Position numbers and translations under genes: made by a program
Shown: in pieces, positions 7,185-15,556 of the stretch
Layout of the letters: each line of letters begins with the position of its first letter
Numbering within the stretch: the first letter of the stretch is position 1
Source of the DNA: Bacteroidales bacterium
GTDB taxonomy: Bacteria > Bacteroidota > Bacteroidia > Bacteroidales > WCHB1-69
Assembly: GCA_012519525.1 (NCBI GenBank)
Contig: JAAYQB010000020.1
Coordinates: 1-16,143, forward strand
DNA length: 16,143 nt
Reading direction: 5' to 3'
The notes under the pieces: model-generated
Database searches by the model: none
Seen by the model: the letters and a program-made list of their open reading frames with translations, nothing else
Told to the model about the DNA's origin: nothing

Positions 7185-8057
7185 TTATATTCCATACCCA
7201 AAATTTTTTAAGCGATTTTCGTTATTTCTCCAATCTTTTTGTACTTTAACACTCAAAGATAAATACACTTTTTGACCAATAAACGCCTCAATTTCAATTC
7301 GTGATTCTATGCCTAATTTTTTTATTGCTTCTCCTTTATGACCCAATAAAATTGCTTTCTGACTTTCTCTTTCCGTATAAATTACGGCATCAATACGTGT
7401 TATATCTTTACTTTCTTTATAGGAAAGAATTTCTATTTCAACACTGTAGGGAATTTCTTTTTTATATAAAAGCAAAATTTTTTCACGAATAATTTCCGAT
7501 ACAAAAAATCGTAATGGACGATCGGTTAGTTCGTCTTTTGAAAAATAAGGCGGACAAACAGGAAGTAATTCTACTATTTTTGTCATTAATTTTTCAAGAC
7601 CTATTTTTTTTGTCGCTGATACATAAAATGTTTCTCTATGCCTTAGTATTTCTTCCCAATAAAGTTGAGTGGCAGTTACTTGTTCGGCTGTAGCTCTGTC
7701 TATTTTATTGATAACTAATATTATTGGCAATGTTTTTATTTTTTCTATAATTGCTTCATTGTAGTTTTTTTCGTTTACTTCAACTACGTAAATTATCAAA
7801 TCGGAGTCTTGCAAGGCAGTATTTACGTATTTCATCATGTACTCTTGCATTTTATAGTTTGGCTCAAGCAATCCGGGGGTATCGGAAAAAACAATTTGAA
7901 AATTCTCATCATTGACAATTCCCATAATTCGATGGCGGGTCGTTTGTGCTTTTGACGTAATAATAGATAGTTTTTCTCCAACTAAAGCATTCATTAGAGT
8001 TGATTTCCCTACATTTGGATTACCTAGTATGCTAACAAATCCCGCTTTATGTTCCAT
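7185..8057 (-). CDS. era: GTPase Era
   Basis: A ribosome-assembly GTPase that binds 16S rRNA during 30S maturation and couples this to cell-cycle progression. G-motifs are complete: G1 GNPNVGKST (12-20), G2 TTRHR (39-43), G3 DTPG (59-62), G4 NKID (117-120) and G5 SAT (147-149). The C-terminal KH domain is marked by GHKGEAIKKLG (239-249), with the family-typical WRNN near the end. At 290 residues it is the normal size. Its ATG abuts the guaD stop codon with no intervening base, so the two are transcribed and probably translated together, with any ribosome binding site inside guaD. Confidence 0.97.
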   Translation of the reverse strand: MEHKAGFVSILGNPNVGKSTLMNALVGEKLSIITSKAQTTRHRIMGIVNDENFQIVFSDTPGLLEPNYKMQEYMMKYVNTALQDSDLIIYVVEVNEKNYNEAIIEKIKTLPIILVINKIDRATAEQVTATQLYWEEILRHRETFYVSATKKIGLEKLMTKIVELLPVCPPYFSKDELTDRPLRFFVSEIIREKILLLYKKEIPYSVEIEILSYKESKDITRIDAVIYTERESQKAILLGHKGEAIKKLGIESRIEIEAFIGQKVYLSLSVKVQKDWRNNENRLKNFGYGI

Positions 8058-8546
8058 TTAGTATTTTATTTTATTTTCATTGTTTAGCCAAGCCATAAAA
8101 GGCTCTTTACTTTCTTCTTCCATATCATAACGTAAAGTCGGAATTTTTCTTTTTGAATATGATAAATTCAATTCTTTATAGATAAAATCGTCGTCAAATC
8201 CGGCTTCTGCTGCTTGTTTTTTATCAGCAGCAAAAACTAAACGTTCTAAATGAGCCCAATAAATTGCTCCTAAACACATCGGACAAGGTTCGCAACTAGA
8301 ATAAATGGTGCAATCTTTTAAATGAAATGTTTTTAATTTTTTACATGCTGCTCGTATTGCCGATATTTCGGCATGAGCACTTGGGTCGTTTTTAGATGTA
8401 ACCACATTGGTTCCTTTAGCAATAATTTTATTGTTTTTCACTATAATAGCTCCAAAAGGACCTCCTTTACCTTTCTTCACATTTTCGACTGCCAAATCAA
8501 TTGCTTGTTGAAGAAATTTCTTATCTCGATTTTCTTTTGTACTCAT
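8058..8546 (-). CDS. guaD: Guanine deaminase (cytidine-deaminase fold)
   Basis: A zinc-dependent deaminase converting guanine to xanthine (EC 3.5.4.3), used in purine salvage and catabolism. The zinc site is clear: HAE (58-60) supplies ligand H58 and the catalytic E60, and PCPMC (87-91) supplies C88 and C91. The tRNA adenosine deaminase TadA shares this core. Three things favour guanine deaminase of the Bacillus GuaD type: the extended EAGFDDDFIYKEL stretch (114-126), the 162-residue length, and the C-terminal tail ending in an aromatic KY, which in that family reaches the partner active site in the dimer. It is cotranscribed with era and preceded by its own TAnnTTTG element. TadA remains the alternative if no other tadA exists in the genome. 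Confidence 0.82.
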   Translation of the reverse strand: MSTKENRDKKFLQQAIDLAVENVKKGKGGPFGAIIVKNNKIIAKGTNVVTSKNDPSAHAEISAIRAACKKLKTFHLKDCTIYSSCEPCPMCLGAIYWAHLERLVFAADKKQAAEAGFDDDFIYKELNLSYSKRKIPTLRYDMEEESKEPFMAWLNNENKIKY

Positions 8547-8571
8547 AATGGCTTATTTATGTAAATCATTG

Positions 8572-8579
8572 CAAAAATA
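8572..8579 (-). promoter_or_regulatory. Putative -7 element for guaD-era
   Basis: Read on the minus strand this is TATTTTTG, an exact TAnnTTTG match 26 bases before the guaD ATG, implying a leader of about 20 bases. No good -33 TTTG is visible. It sits back to back with the protease promoter element in a 128-base divergent region. Confidence 0.4.
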
Positions 8580-8636
8580 AATAAAATTTCTTTTGAAAAA
8601 AAGCCTAAGTTGCTTCTATTATTAAATAATTTATTT

Positions 8637-8644
8637 TACTTTTG
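8637..8644 (+). promoter_or_regulatory. Putative -7 element for the protease pair
   Basis: TACTTTTG fits TAnnTTTG exactly and lies 30 bases before the likely ATG at 8675. A TTG at 8610-8612, 24 bases upstream, could act as a weak -33 element. No comparable motif lies between the two protease genes, so this is probably the promoter for both. Confidence 0.42.
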
Positions 8645-8674
8645 TAAATTCAATTTTAAAAACTTTATTACGTG

Positions 8675-11158
8675 ATGTTTAAATGTAAAACGCTTATAAT
8701 CATTCTTTTTGCTTTATCTGTTTTCAATCTTTATTCTCAAACTATTTCCCCTGATTTTAAAGACGGAATGATTTATGTTAAATTAACCGATGATTTTCCA
8801 TTAGATAAAATTGCTCCTACGGCAAGTGGAAACCCTAACGAAACTACCAATGGAGGAATTATTACTAAAATTCCTATTAATCAATTTTCTTTTTTAAACA
8901 AATTATTTAAACGTTATAATGTCATTTCTATTCATCGTCCTTTTACTATCTATGAAAATCCTAAATTATTACGCATATTGCAAATTGAATTTAGTGAAAT
9001 AAATGATATTGAAAGTTTTATAACAGATTTAGGGAAGATAAAAGAAATTGAATATGCCGAAAAAATTCCTATTGATAAAATCTGTTGGACACCTAATGAC
9101 CCTTTATATAGCACTAATATCAACGGAGGAAATATGCGATGGCATTTAGATATGATAAAAGCCGATTCGGCATGGGATGTTCAAAAAGGTTCCGCATCTA
9201 TTAAAGTTGCTGTAGTGGATAATTTTATATGGGGGGACCATCCTGATTTGTTGATAGATTCGGTCAATTTATGTAAAATTTCCTATGATTCCGACTTAGG
9301 TTATACATCAACTTTAGGTAATTCGGCTACCATACCTCCTGCCAGTTATACTTCGCAATCATCTACCCAAACAGCTTATTCAGCATCGCATGGAACTCAT
9401 TGTGCAGGATTAGTAGGAGCTATTAACGATAATGGAATTGGTATTGCTTCTATTGGTGGAGGAGTAACTTTAATGGGAGTGCGTGCTGCTTCCGATGACG
9501 GAAAATTAAGTTATACGTTTCAAGGAGTCCATTGGGCTGCAGAAAATGGAGCCAAAGTTATTAGTATGTCGTTCGGTTCCCCTTATTATAGTCAAACCAT
9601 TGAAACTTTTTTACAAGTTTTATACGAAGCCGGTATTGTATTGGTAGGTGCTGCCGGCAATGAAGGAGATCAAGGTAATCCGATACATTACCCTTCCGAA
9701 TATGCAAGTGTTATTTCTGTTGCAAGCGTCAATGGAGATAGAAGACTGTCCTATTTTTCACAATATGGCGATAGAGCCGAAATTGCAGCTCCCGGAGGTT
9801 TTATTAAATCGTCGGACCCACTATATCCTAATGTGTTAAGCACAACATTTTGTAAATCATATTTTTTAAAATCAGCTTATCCTACTTTACAAAACACCTA
9901 TTATGATGGTATGCAAGGCACTTCGATGGCATGCCCTATCGCAGCAGGATTGTGCGGATTAATGCTTTCTAAAGATAGCACTTTGTCGCCGCAAGAAATA
10001 AAATACAGACTACAAAAAACGGCTTTACCGCTTCATCCGGCTTCTAGCACACAAATTAACGGAAACGGATATATCAATGCTTATGCCGCTTTAACTTTTA
10101 AAGAACTGTTAGTAAGAGATACCGTTTATTTTTCCAAAAACGCAGATATTTCCGATACTATTCATATTAAAGCTACCGACAGTTGGCAGATTTTGGATAT
10201 GCCTTCATGGATAACAACTGATGATAGCATAGGAACCAAAGGAATATCTGTTGTAAAACTAACAACAAACAGTGAAAACACCGGCAGTGAAAATCGAGAA
10301 GCAATAATGCAAATTCAGATGGATGATATTGTAAAAGACATTCGTCTCATTCAATTAAATTATGATTTATATATAAACAACAATCCTCATTATGTAGTTT
10401 TTTCCGGAGGAAAAATCAATTCGGATACGATTATTATCAATTCAAATGTCGATTGGAAAGTAAGCAATTCTTCTTCATGGCTTGGTATTGATAAAACATC
10501 GGGTAATGGGAACGATACCATTATTATTCATTCTAAATCTGCTAACACATGGGGATATAATCGTCTTGATACTATGTATATTCAAGGACTTAATTTTATG
10601 TACGATTCGGTAATTATTATGCAAAAAATTCCTGATTTTTTAAAATGGAATGCTTCGTTTACACAAATCGGACCTGCTACTACAGATACGGTATCAATAA
10701 TGGTTTACTCGAATGTTAATTGGAGCATTACCGGCGATTATTCTTGGATAGAACCCGATAAAACTACCGGAAGCGATTCAATGTTAATTATTTTTACTAT
10801 TTTAGAAGATAACACTTCAGGAGAAGAAAAAATAGCTTCGTTTGATTTAACCAATGGGAAAATTACAAAAAACCTTAAAATCACTCAAAAAAGCGACCTT
10901 TCGATTAATAATTTACTAACGAATCAAGAAGCAATACTTTATCCTAATCCTACTTCAACAACACTCAACATTCAAAATACGGCTGTTGCTTCTATAAGAA
11001 AGATTGTTTTATATGATGTGTTAGGAAATTTGATTGTATCTTATCACGATTTTACGAATAATACAATTAGTATTGCTCATTTGTCGAAAGGAGTTTATAT
11101 TGTAGCTATTTTAATGAATGATAATTCAGTTACTTATCAAAAAATTATTAAATTATAA
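8675..11158 (+). CDS. Secreted subtilisin-like (S8) protease with three BACON modules and T9SS sorting domain
   Basis: Predicted exported or cell-surface serine protease. I chose ATG 8675 (827 residues) over the GTG directly before it. A signal peptide covers residues 1-~21 (cleavage near LYSQ), followed by a propeptide-like region to ~135 and then TPNDP. The S8 domain has D182, H239 (HGTHCAG), oxyanion N329 (GAAGNEGD) and S417 (GTSMACP). The usual DTG or DSG around the aspartate is DNF here. Three BACON-like modules follow (about 480-565, 566-655, 656-744), each with a W followed by an SW signature (SWI, SWL, SWI). The C-terminus, from YPNP (756-759) to KIIKL, is a type A sorting domain that directs secretion through the type IX system and is cleaved on export. 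It is the upstream member of a tandem pair with the gene at 11218. Its substrate is unknown. Confidence 0.93.
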   Translation: MFKCKTLIIILFALSVFNLYSQTISPDFKDGMIYVKLTDDFPLDKIAPTASGNPNETTNGGIITKIPINQFSFLNKLFKRYNVISIHRPFTIYENPKLLRILQIEFSEINDIESFITDLGKIKEIEYAEKIPIDKICWTPNDPLYSTNINGGNMRWHLDMIKADSAWDVQKGSASIKVAVVDNFIWGDHPDLLIDSVNLCKISYDSDLGYTSTLGNSATIPPASYTSQSSTQTAYSASHGTHCAGLVGAINDNGIGIASIGGGVTLMGVRAASDDGKLSYTFQGVHWAAENGAKVISMSFGSPYYSQTIETFLQVLYEAGIVLVGAAGNEGDQGNPIHYPSEYASVISVASVNGDRRLSYFSQYGDRAEIAAPGGFIKSSDPLYPNVLSTTFCKSYFLKSAYPTLQNTYYDGMQGTSMACPIAAGLCGLMLSKDSTLSPQEIKYRLQKTALPLHPASSTQINGNGYINAYAALTFKELLVRDTVYFSKNADISDTIHIKATDSWQILDMPSWITTDDSIGTKGISVVKLTTNSENTGSENREAIMQIQMDDIVKDIRLIQLNYDLYINNNPHYVVFSGGKINSDTIIINSNVDWKVSNSSSWLGIDKTSGNGNDTIIIHSKSANTWGYNRLDTMYIQGLNFMYDSVIIMQKIPDFLKWNASFTQIGPATTDTVSIMVYSNVNWSITGDYSWIEPDKTTGSDSMLIIFTILEDNTSGEEKIASFDLTNGKITKNLKITQKSDLSINNLLTNQEAILYPNPTSTTLNIQNTAVASIRKIVLYDVLGNLIVSYHDFTNNTISIAHLSKGVYIVAILMNDNSVTYQKIIKL

Positions 11159-11189
11159 AAAAGGCATAATAATTGTCAAAAAACTTGAA

Positions 11190-11206
11190 TTAATATTTAA
11201 TATTAA
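11190..11206. repeat. Perfect AT palindrome between the two protease genes
   Basis: TTAATATT and AATATTAA flank a single T, 12 bases before the downstream ATG. All bases are A or T, so chance is possible. The loop is too short for a normal RNA hairpin and no T-run follows, so it is unlikely to be a terminator. An operator or a leader feature of the second gene is conceivable. The purine-rich AAAGAAG (11205-11211) just after it could serve as a weak ribosome binding site. Confidence 0.3.
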
Positions 11207-11217
11207 AGAAGAAAAAA

Positions 11218-13632
11218 ATGAGGAAGACCGTTGCAATTTTTATTATAACACTTATTACAGTTGCATTTGCAAAAGCTCAATTAGTTTATCCCAACTATCA
11301 AGACGGGATTATTTATTTTAAATTAAATGATGATGTTGAGTTTAAAGTCAATGAAGATTTAACAGTAGATTTATCCGAATTTCCCACTTTACAACATATT
11401 TTTGACAAATACGAGATTACGGCACTCAGTCGACCTTTTTATTTATTCGATAATAAAGATTTATTGCAAACTATTCGTGCCGAATTTTCGAAAGTAAAAA
11501 AAGTAGACGAATTAATAGAAATTTTAAGTGCACAAGATATCATTGTTTTTGCCGAAAAAGTTCCTTTGCATAAAATATTATGGACACCCAACGACCCTTA
11601 TTATACCGGTAATTTAAAATGGCACTTAGATATGATTAAAGCCGATTCGGCATGGAATGTACAGCGAGGAAAAGCATCTATTAAAGTAGCTATTATTGAT
11701 AATTTTGTTTGGGGAGATCATCCTGATTTACAAATTAGCACTTCTAATCTTTGTAAGTTTACGGCATCCAATAAGTATACCGTTGGGAGTGCCTCTCCTT
11801 CTTCTGTTTCAATTCCACAAGGAAGTACATCCGCCGCTTACGACGCTTCGCATGGCACGCATTGTGCAGGATTAGTAGGTGCTATTAATAACAATAGCAT
11901 TGGAATAGCATCTATCGGAGGCGGCGTTACATTAATGGGAGTAGCAACTAGTTTGGAATCTAAGCCTAAATACATTAGTTATGGCACCGAAGGCGTACAG
12001 TGGGCGGCTAACAATGGAGCTAATGTAATAAGTATGTCTTACGGAACTTCTTCAACAAGCTATACAGAACAAACAATTTTAAAATTATGCTATGATGCCG
12101 GAATAGTATTAGTAGCTGCTGCCGGAAATGAAGGAGATGAAGATAATTATATTTCGTATCCTGCAGGATATTCTACTGTAATTGCTGTGGCTTCTGTTGA
12201 TGGAGATGGCAAATTATCTTATTTTTCGCAATGGGGATCAGGAAGAGCAGATATCGCTGCACCGGGAGGATTTATAGAATCAATGACTTATCCCAATATT
12301 TTAAGTACCACTTATTGTAAATCTTATTTGCTTTCTTATTATTATCCAAGTTTTAAAAATACTTATTACGATGGTATGCAAGGCACTTCGATGGCTTGTC
12401 CTATTGTAGCCGGATTATGCGGATTATTACTTTCAAAAGATAGCACATTAACTCCTGCACAAATAAAGACACGTTTACAACAAACAGCCACTCCATTACA
12501 CCCCGCTTCTCCTCATACGATTGATGGTTATGGATATATTAATGCTTATGAAGCATTAGGATATGAATATTTAGTGGTTTCCGACACCGTCCTTTTTTTC
12601 TCTTCAGAGGCTAATCAGTCAAGAGTTTTCACTATTGAAAGTTCGGTTAATTGGACAATCAACAATATTCCTTCTTGGCTAACAATAAGTCCTACTTCAG
12701 GTAGTGCCGGCTCGACTCTTGTAACCATTACAACCAACACAAGCAATGACGGCGATACAACTTTATCGTCTCAGCTTAGCATTCAGGGAGCAGGAGAAGT
12801 GGGAATAAGATATTTAACCATTAATCAAGTAAATTATGTTTTAAGTATTGCCGTTTCTCCTAAATATACGGTGCTTAAAGGGGATAAAGGAAGTGCCGAT
12901 ACCTTATACATTGCCTCTAATTTAGAATGGGAAATTGAAAATGATTGCAATTGGTTAGGTATTACTAAAACTTCAGGTTCTGATAACGATACGATAGTAT
13001 TCTATGCTAAATCAGCAAACACTTGGAGTATAAACAGAATTTGTACGTTAGTTGTCAAATCAATATATGCTATAAACGATACAATATATATCGAACAACG
13101 CCTTCCCGATTTTATTAAATTAAGTGCTCCGTCAGCGATATTGGCAGTTAATAATGGAAGTACGGTTGAAGTTGATCTTTTATCCAATGTTGAATGGACT
13201 ATTACCGGAGGACAAGATTGGGTAAATATCAATACGACAAGCGGTCGAGATTCGGTTAAACTTGTTTTTACCGCCTTATCCGAAAACACAAGCGGAAGCA
13301 ATCGTAATGCAACTTATACTATTACCGATGGCGTTATATCACGCAATTTAACGATTACTCAACAAAGCGATGTGTCTGTATTGGAAGCAGATTATCATGA
13401 ACAACCCATACTGTTTCCCAATCCTGCACAAGATAAACTAAATATTAAAACAGCAAATAATCAATTTGTTGCAATTGAAGTTGTTGATATTATCGGCAAA
13501 ACGGTAGAAAAATTTGAGTCAAAGAAGAATGATTTTCAAATCGATATTGCCGACTATCCGAAAGGTGTTTATATCATTAAGTTTATAACAGCTTCGAACA
13601 CTATTGTTTATAAAAAATTTATAAAACAATAA
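11218..13632 (+). CDS. Secreted subtilisin-like (S8) protease, tandem paralogue with BACON modules and T9SS sorting domain
   Basis: An 804-residue paralogue of the protease just upstream, with the same domain order. The signal peptide covers ~1-20 (cleavage near AKAQ) and the propeptide-like region runs to ~115. The S8 domain has D161, H212 (HGTHCAG), N304 (AAAGNEGD) and S391 (GTSMACP), so the triad and oxyanion residue are intact. BACON-like modules lie at about 453-541, 542-630 and 633-720, and the type A T9SS sorting domain runs from FPNP (733-736) to KKFIKQ. The two proteins are most alike in the catalytic core (WHLDMIKADSAW is shared) and less so in the propeptide and BACON parts, as expected for duplication followed by divergence. 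The gene begins 59 bases after its sister, with no promoter motif between, and ends one base before the convergent miaA stop. The substrate is unknown. Confidence 0.93.
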   Translation: MRKTVAIFIITLITVAFAKAQLVYPNYQDGIIYFKLNDDVEFKVNEDLTVDLSEFPTLQHIFDKYEITALSRPFYLFDNKDLLQTIRAEFSKVKKVDELIEILSAQDIIVFAEKVPLHKILWTPNDPYYTGNLKWHLDMIKADSAWNVQRGKASIKVAIIDNFVWGDHPDLQISTSNLCKFTASNKYTVGSASPSSVSIPQGSTSAAYDASHGTHCAGLVGAINNNSIGIASIGGGVTLMGVATSLESKPKYISYGTEGVQWAANNGANVISMSYGTSSTSYTEQTILKLCYDAGIVLVAAAGNEGDEDNYISYPAGYSTVIAVASVDGDGKLSYFSQWGSGRADIAAPGGFIESMTYPNILSTTYCKSYLLSYYYPSFKNTYYDGMQGTSMACPIVAGLCGLLLSKDSTLTPAQIKTRLQQTATPLHPASPHTIDGYGYINAYEALGYEYLVVSDTVLFFSSEANQSRVFTIESSVNWTINNIPSWLTISPTSGSAGSTLVTITTNTSNDGDTTLSSQLSIQGAGEVGIRYLTINQVNYVLSIAVSPKYTVLKGDKGSADTLYIASNLEWEIENDCNWLGITKTSGSDNDTIVFYAKSANTWSINRICTLVVKSIYAINDTIYIEQRLPDFIKLSAPSAILAVNNGSTVEVDLLSNVEWTITGGQDWVNINTTSGRDSVKLVFTALSENTSGSNRNATYTITDGVISRNLTITQQSDVSVLEADYHEQPILFPNPAQDKLNIKTANNQFVAIEVVDIIGKTVEKFESKKNDFQIDIADYPKGVYIIKFITASNTIVYKKFIKQ

Positions 13633-13633
13633 A

Positions 13634-14554
13634 TTAACTGTTTTTTTTCAAGTTAGTTAATATAAAATTTAATTTATCGTTTGTTTTTAAATTTCCATCA
13701 ATGACGTGGAAGTGATATCCTTTGCGTTGCATTCCTCTAAACCAAGTACGTTGTCGTTTAGCAAATTGATGAATGGCTGTATTTAACAATTTTACCATTT
13801 CATCGTAAGTCAATTGATTGATAAGATACAATGTAAGGTATTTATACTCTAATCCGTAATATATTAAATCATCCGACGGTATTCCTTTTTTCAATAGTGC
13901 TTCGACTTCTTCTATCATTCCTTCTTGAAGACGTATATGTAAACGATTGGTAATACGTTTTCTTAACTCATCTCTTTCGTAATGAATATAAAAAATCAAA
14001 GGCTGAAACAATATTTGTTTCGATTTTTCAGGATTGTTTTTATAATAATCTTGAATTTCGATAGCACGAATTAATCGTTCTCTATCACAAGTATCGGTGT
14101 GATTATGAAGAGAAGTATAAGACATTAATAAGTTTATCAGTTCTTCCGTTGACATATTGTCCAATTTTTCTCTTAATGCTTTGTTTTCTTTAACTTCTTC
14201 TAAACGATAATTGTCTAAAACAGATGTGATATACATTCCGCTACCTCCGCAAAGTATCGCTCGGCGATTGCGATTGATAATGTCTTGGTAAGCATTATAA
14301 AAATCGCGTTGATATTCAAAAATATTATAGCGATAGCCCGGTTCTACCATATCTATTAAATGAAAAGGAATAAGTTTGCCTTTTATTTCATATTCCGTTA
14401 AATCTTTTCCCGTACCGATATTCATCCCACGATAAACCTGACGCGAATCAGCACTTATAATTTCACCGTCAATCGCTTCAGCTAAAGCTACGGCTATCTG
14501 TGTTTTGCCGCTTGCCGTAGGTCCGATAATACAAGGTAACAGATTATTTTGCAT
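13634..14554 (-). CDS. miaA: tRNA dimethylallyltransferase MiaA
   Basis: Adds a dimethylallyl group to N6 of A37 in tRNAs that read UNN codons (EC 2.5.1.75). The P-loop GPTASGKT (11-18) and the prenyl-donor-site motif DSRQVYRG (36-43) are intact. GGSGMY (103-108) matches the family GGTGLY. The C-terminal YLTLYLINQLTYDEM and FAKRQRTWFRG stretches are MiaA signatures. At 306 residues it is full length. It reads IGTGKDL (46-52), where most MiaA proteins have IGTAKP, a variant I associate with one of two MiaA copies in Bacteroidales, so a second miaA elsewhere is likely. It overlaps the upstream exported-protein gene by 11 bases and is therefore translationally coupled to it. Confidence 0.95.
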   Translation of the reverse strand: MQNNLLPCIIGPTASGKTQIAVALAEAIDGEIISADSRQVYRGMNIGTGKDLTEYEIKGKLIPFHLIDMVEPGYRYNIFEYQRDFYNAYQDIINRNRRAILCGGSGMYITSVLDNYRLEEVKENKALREKLDNMSTEELINLLMSYTSLHNHTDTCDRERLIRAIEIQDYYKNNPEKSKQILFQPLIFYIHYERDELRKRITNRLHIRLQEGMIEEVEALLKKGIPSDDLIYYGLEYKYLTLYLINQLTYDEMVKLLNTAIHQFAKRQRTWFRGMQRKGYHFHVIDGNLKTNDKLNFILTNLKKNS

Positions 14555-15320
14555 TCTCTCTTTTATATTGTTGGTATTTGTTTCGTATCATTGCTTCTAT
14601 TTCCCATTTCTGTGATACGATTAAAGTATAATAAGTAAAAGAACAATAAACCATAAATTCTTCTAATTTATTGCCTGTCAAACCGGTTATTTGCTGTACT
14701 ATTTCAGGATTGTATTTTTGAGCAAGCTCTATTATTTCCTCTTGATGTTGCATCAACTCATTGTATTGTCGTTGCATTTTCGCTTTGCGGCTATATTGTT
14801 CATAAAGAAAGGTAAAAGGGTGAGCTAAAGGTGTATTGGCTACTATATTTCCTCCGGTGTTTTGACTGTTGACTATTCCGGCTTTCTCTTCTTTGCTTAA
14901 ATTCATATCGTCAATAATTGTGCTGTCTTGTTTGCGTGCCATTTCTTTTTTAAATAGCGGATAAGGTTTGATAGCATAAATTTTCACTTCACGCAACATA
15001 ATCGATTTCATTAACAAGCGAATATAAACTCTTTCTTTGAGACGCAACAAAGAATCGTTCAACACAATGAATTCAGGATTATAGCCTACTCTTGTTATAG
15101 CAATCGTATCATAAGCTCTTACGCCTATCGAAAAATCGCCTTTATCGTTGGAAAAAACAGTAGCTCCGGTTGTTAAATTATGAATATAAGTGTTTTCGAG
15201 CGGCTGTGAAATTAAAAAGTCAATGATTTTACCTTTGAAAATAGCTTTGCTTTGAGCATATATGCCATAAACAAAAAAAAAGCAACAAATAGTTAAAACA
15301 AAAAATGTTTTTTTAAGCAT
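14544..15320 (-). CDS. Exported CarboxypepD_reg-like domain protein, function unknown
   Basis: A 258-residue protein with a clear signal peptide (1-~22, cleavage near IYAQ). A beta-sandwich of the carboxypeptidase-regulatory-like type follows (about 26-115), recognisable from FKGKIID, then TGATVFSNDKGDFSI and the ITRVGY motif. Such domains are common at the start of Bacteroidota outer-membrane and periplasmic proteins. The remaining ~140 residues look mostly helical and charged, and I recognise no further domain. It lacks the TonB-dependent barrel that often follows this domain. It shares 11 bases with miaA and is preceded by a palindromic TAnnTTTG element. The tie to miaA is probably positional, and the role is unknown. 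Confidence 0.82.
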   Translation of the reverse strand: MLKKTFFVLTICCFFFVYGIYAQSKAIFKGKIIDFLISQPLENTYIHNLTTGATVFSNDKGDFSIGVRAYDTIAITRVGYNPEFIVLNDSLLRLKERVYIRLLMKSIMLREVKIYAIKPYPLFKKEMARKQDSTIIDDMNLSKEEKAGIVNSQNTGGNIVANTPLAHPFTFLYEQYSRKAKMQRQYNELMQHQEEIIELAQKYNPEIVQQITGLTGNKLEEFMVYCSFTYYTLIVSQKWEIEAMIRNKYQQYKRENAK

Positions 15321-15377
15321 ATTATCCTATAATATTTTGCCAAAGACTCTTTATTAACAATTCATGTAATGATGTAT

Positions 15378-15393
15378 TATTTTTGCAAAAATA
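15378..15393. promoter_or_regulatory. Perfect palindrome carrying a -7 element on each strand
   Basis: TATTTTTGCAAAAATA is a perfect 16-base palindrome, so TATTTTTG (TAnnTTTG) is read on both strands. The minus-strand copy (15393-15386) is correctly placed to start the exported-protein/miaA transcript, with a leader of about 60 bases. The plus-strand copy faces no plus-strand gene in the window. No convincing -33 TTTG is seen for either direction. The symmetry could equally reflect a dimeric repressor site. Confidence 0.4.
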
Positions 15394-15402
15394 CTAAAAA
15401 AC

Positions 15403-15423
15403 TAAAAATGAAAGCATAGCTTC
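15403..15423 (-). terminator. Weak candidate terminator after the right-edge gene
   Basis: On the minus strand a short stem, GAAGC/GCTTT with a three-base loop and one G-U pair, is followed two bases later by TTTTT. It lies about 130 bases past the stop of the right-edge gene and just before the promoter-like palindrome of the next minus-strand gene, a sensible place for a terminator. The stem is short, so support is limited. Confidence 0.3.
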
Positions 15424-15556
15424 GCTCAATTAAAAAAAGAGAAAAACAACAGCAAAAACGAGAGCTTTAACCCCCATTTTGTTTAATGTTGTTTTCTATT
15501 TCTATGATAATCTGTATAGTATATTTGAAGTGAACAGAAAACTGTAAGATAATACA

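Noticed and set aside
8058..8546. tRNA-specific adenosine deaminase TadA
   Set aside because: The HAE and PCPMC zinc motifs are shared, but the EAGFDDDFIY stretch, the longer C-terminus ending in KY and the overall length match guanine deaminase better.
11118..11321. Small plus-strand open frame spanning the junction of the two protease genes
   Set aside because: It runs out of frame across the end of one signal-bearing protease and the start of the next, is rich in K, I and C, and shows no domain.
13634..13660. TTAACT...AGTTAA repeat with a T-run as a shared terminator for the second protease and miaA
   Set aside because: It lies inside the miaA coding end, the arms are only six A/T-rich bases, and the T-run is in the loop and not after the stem.
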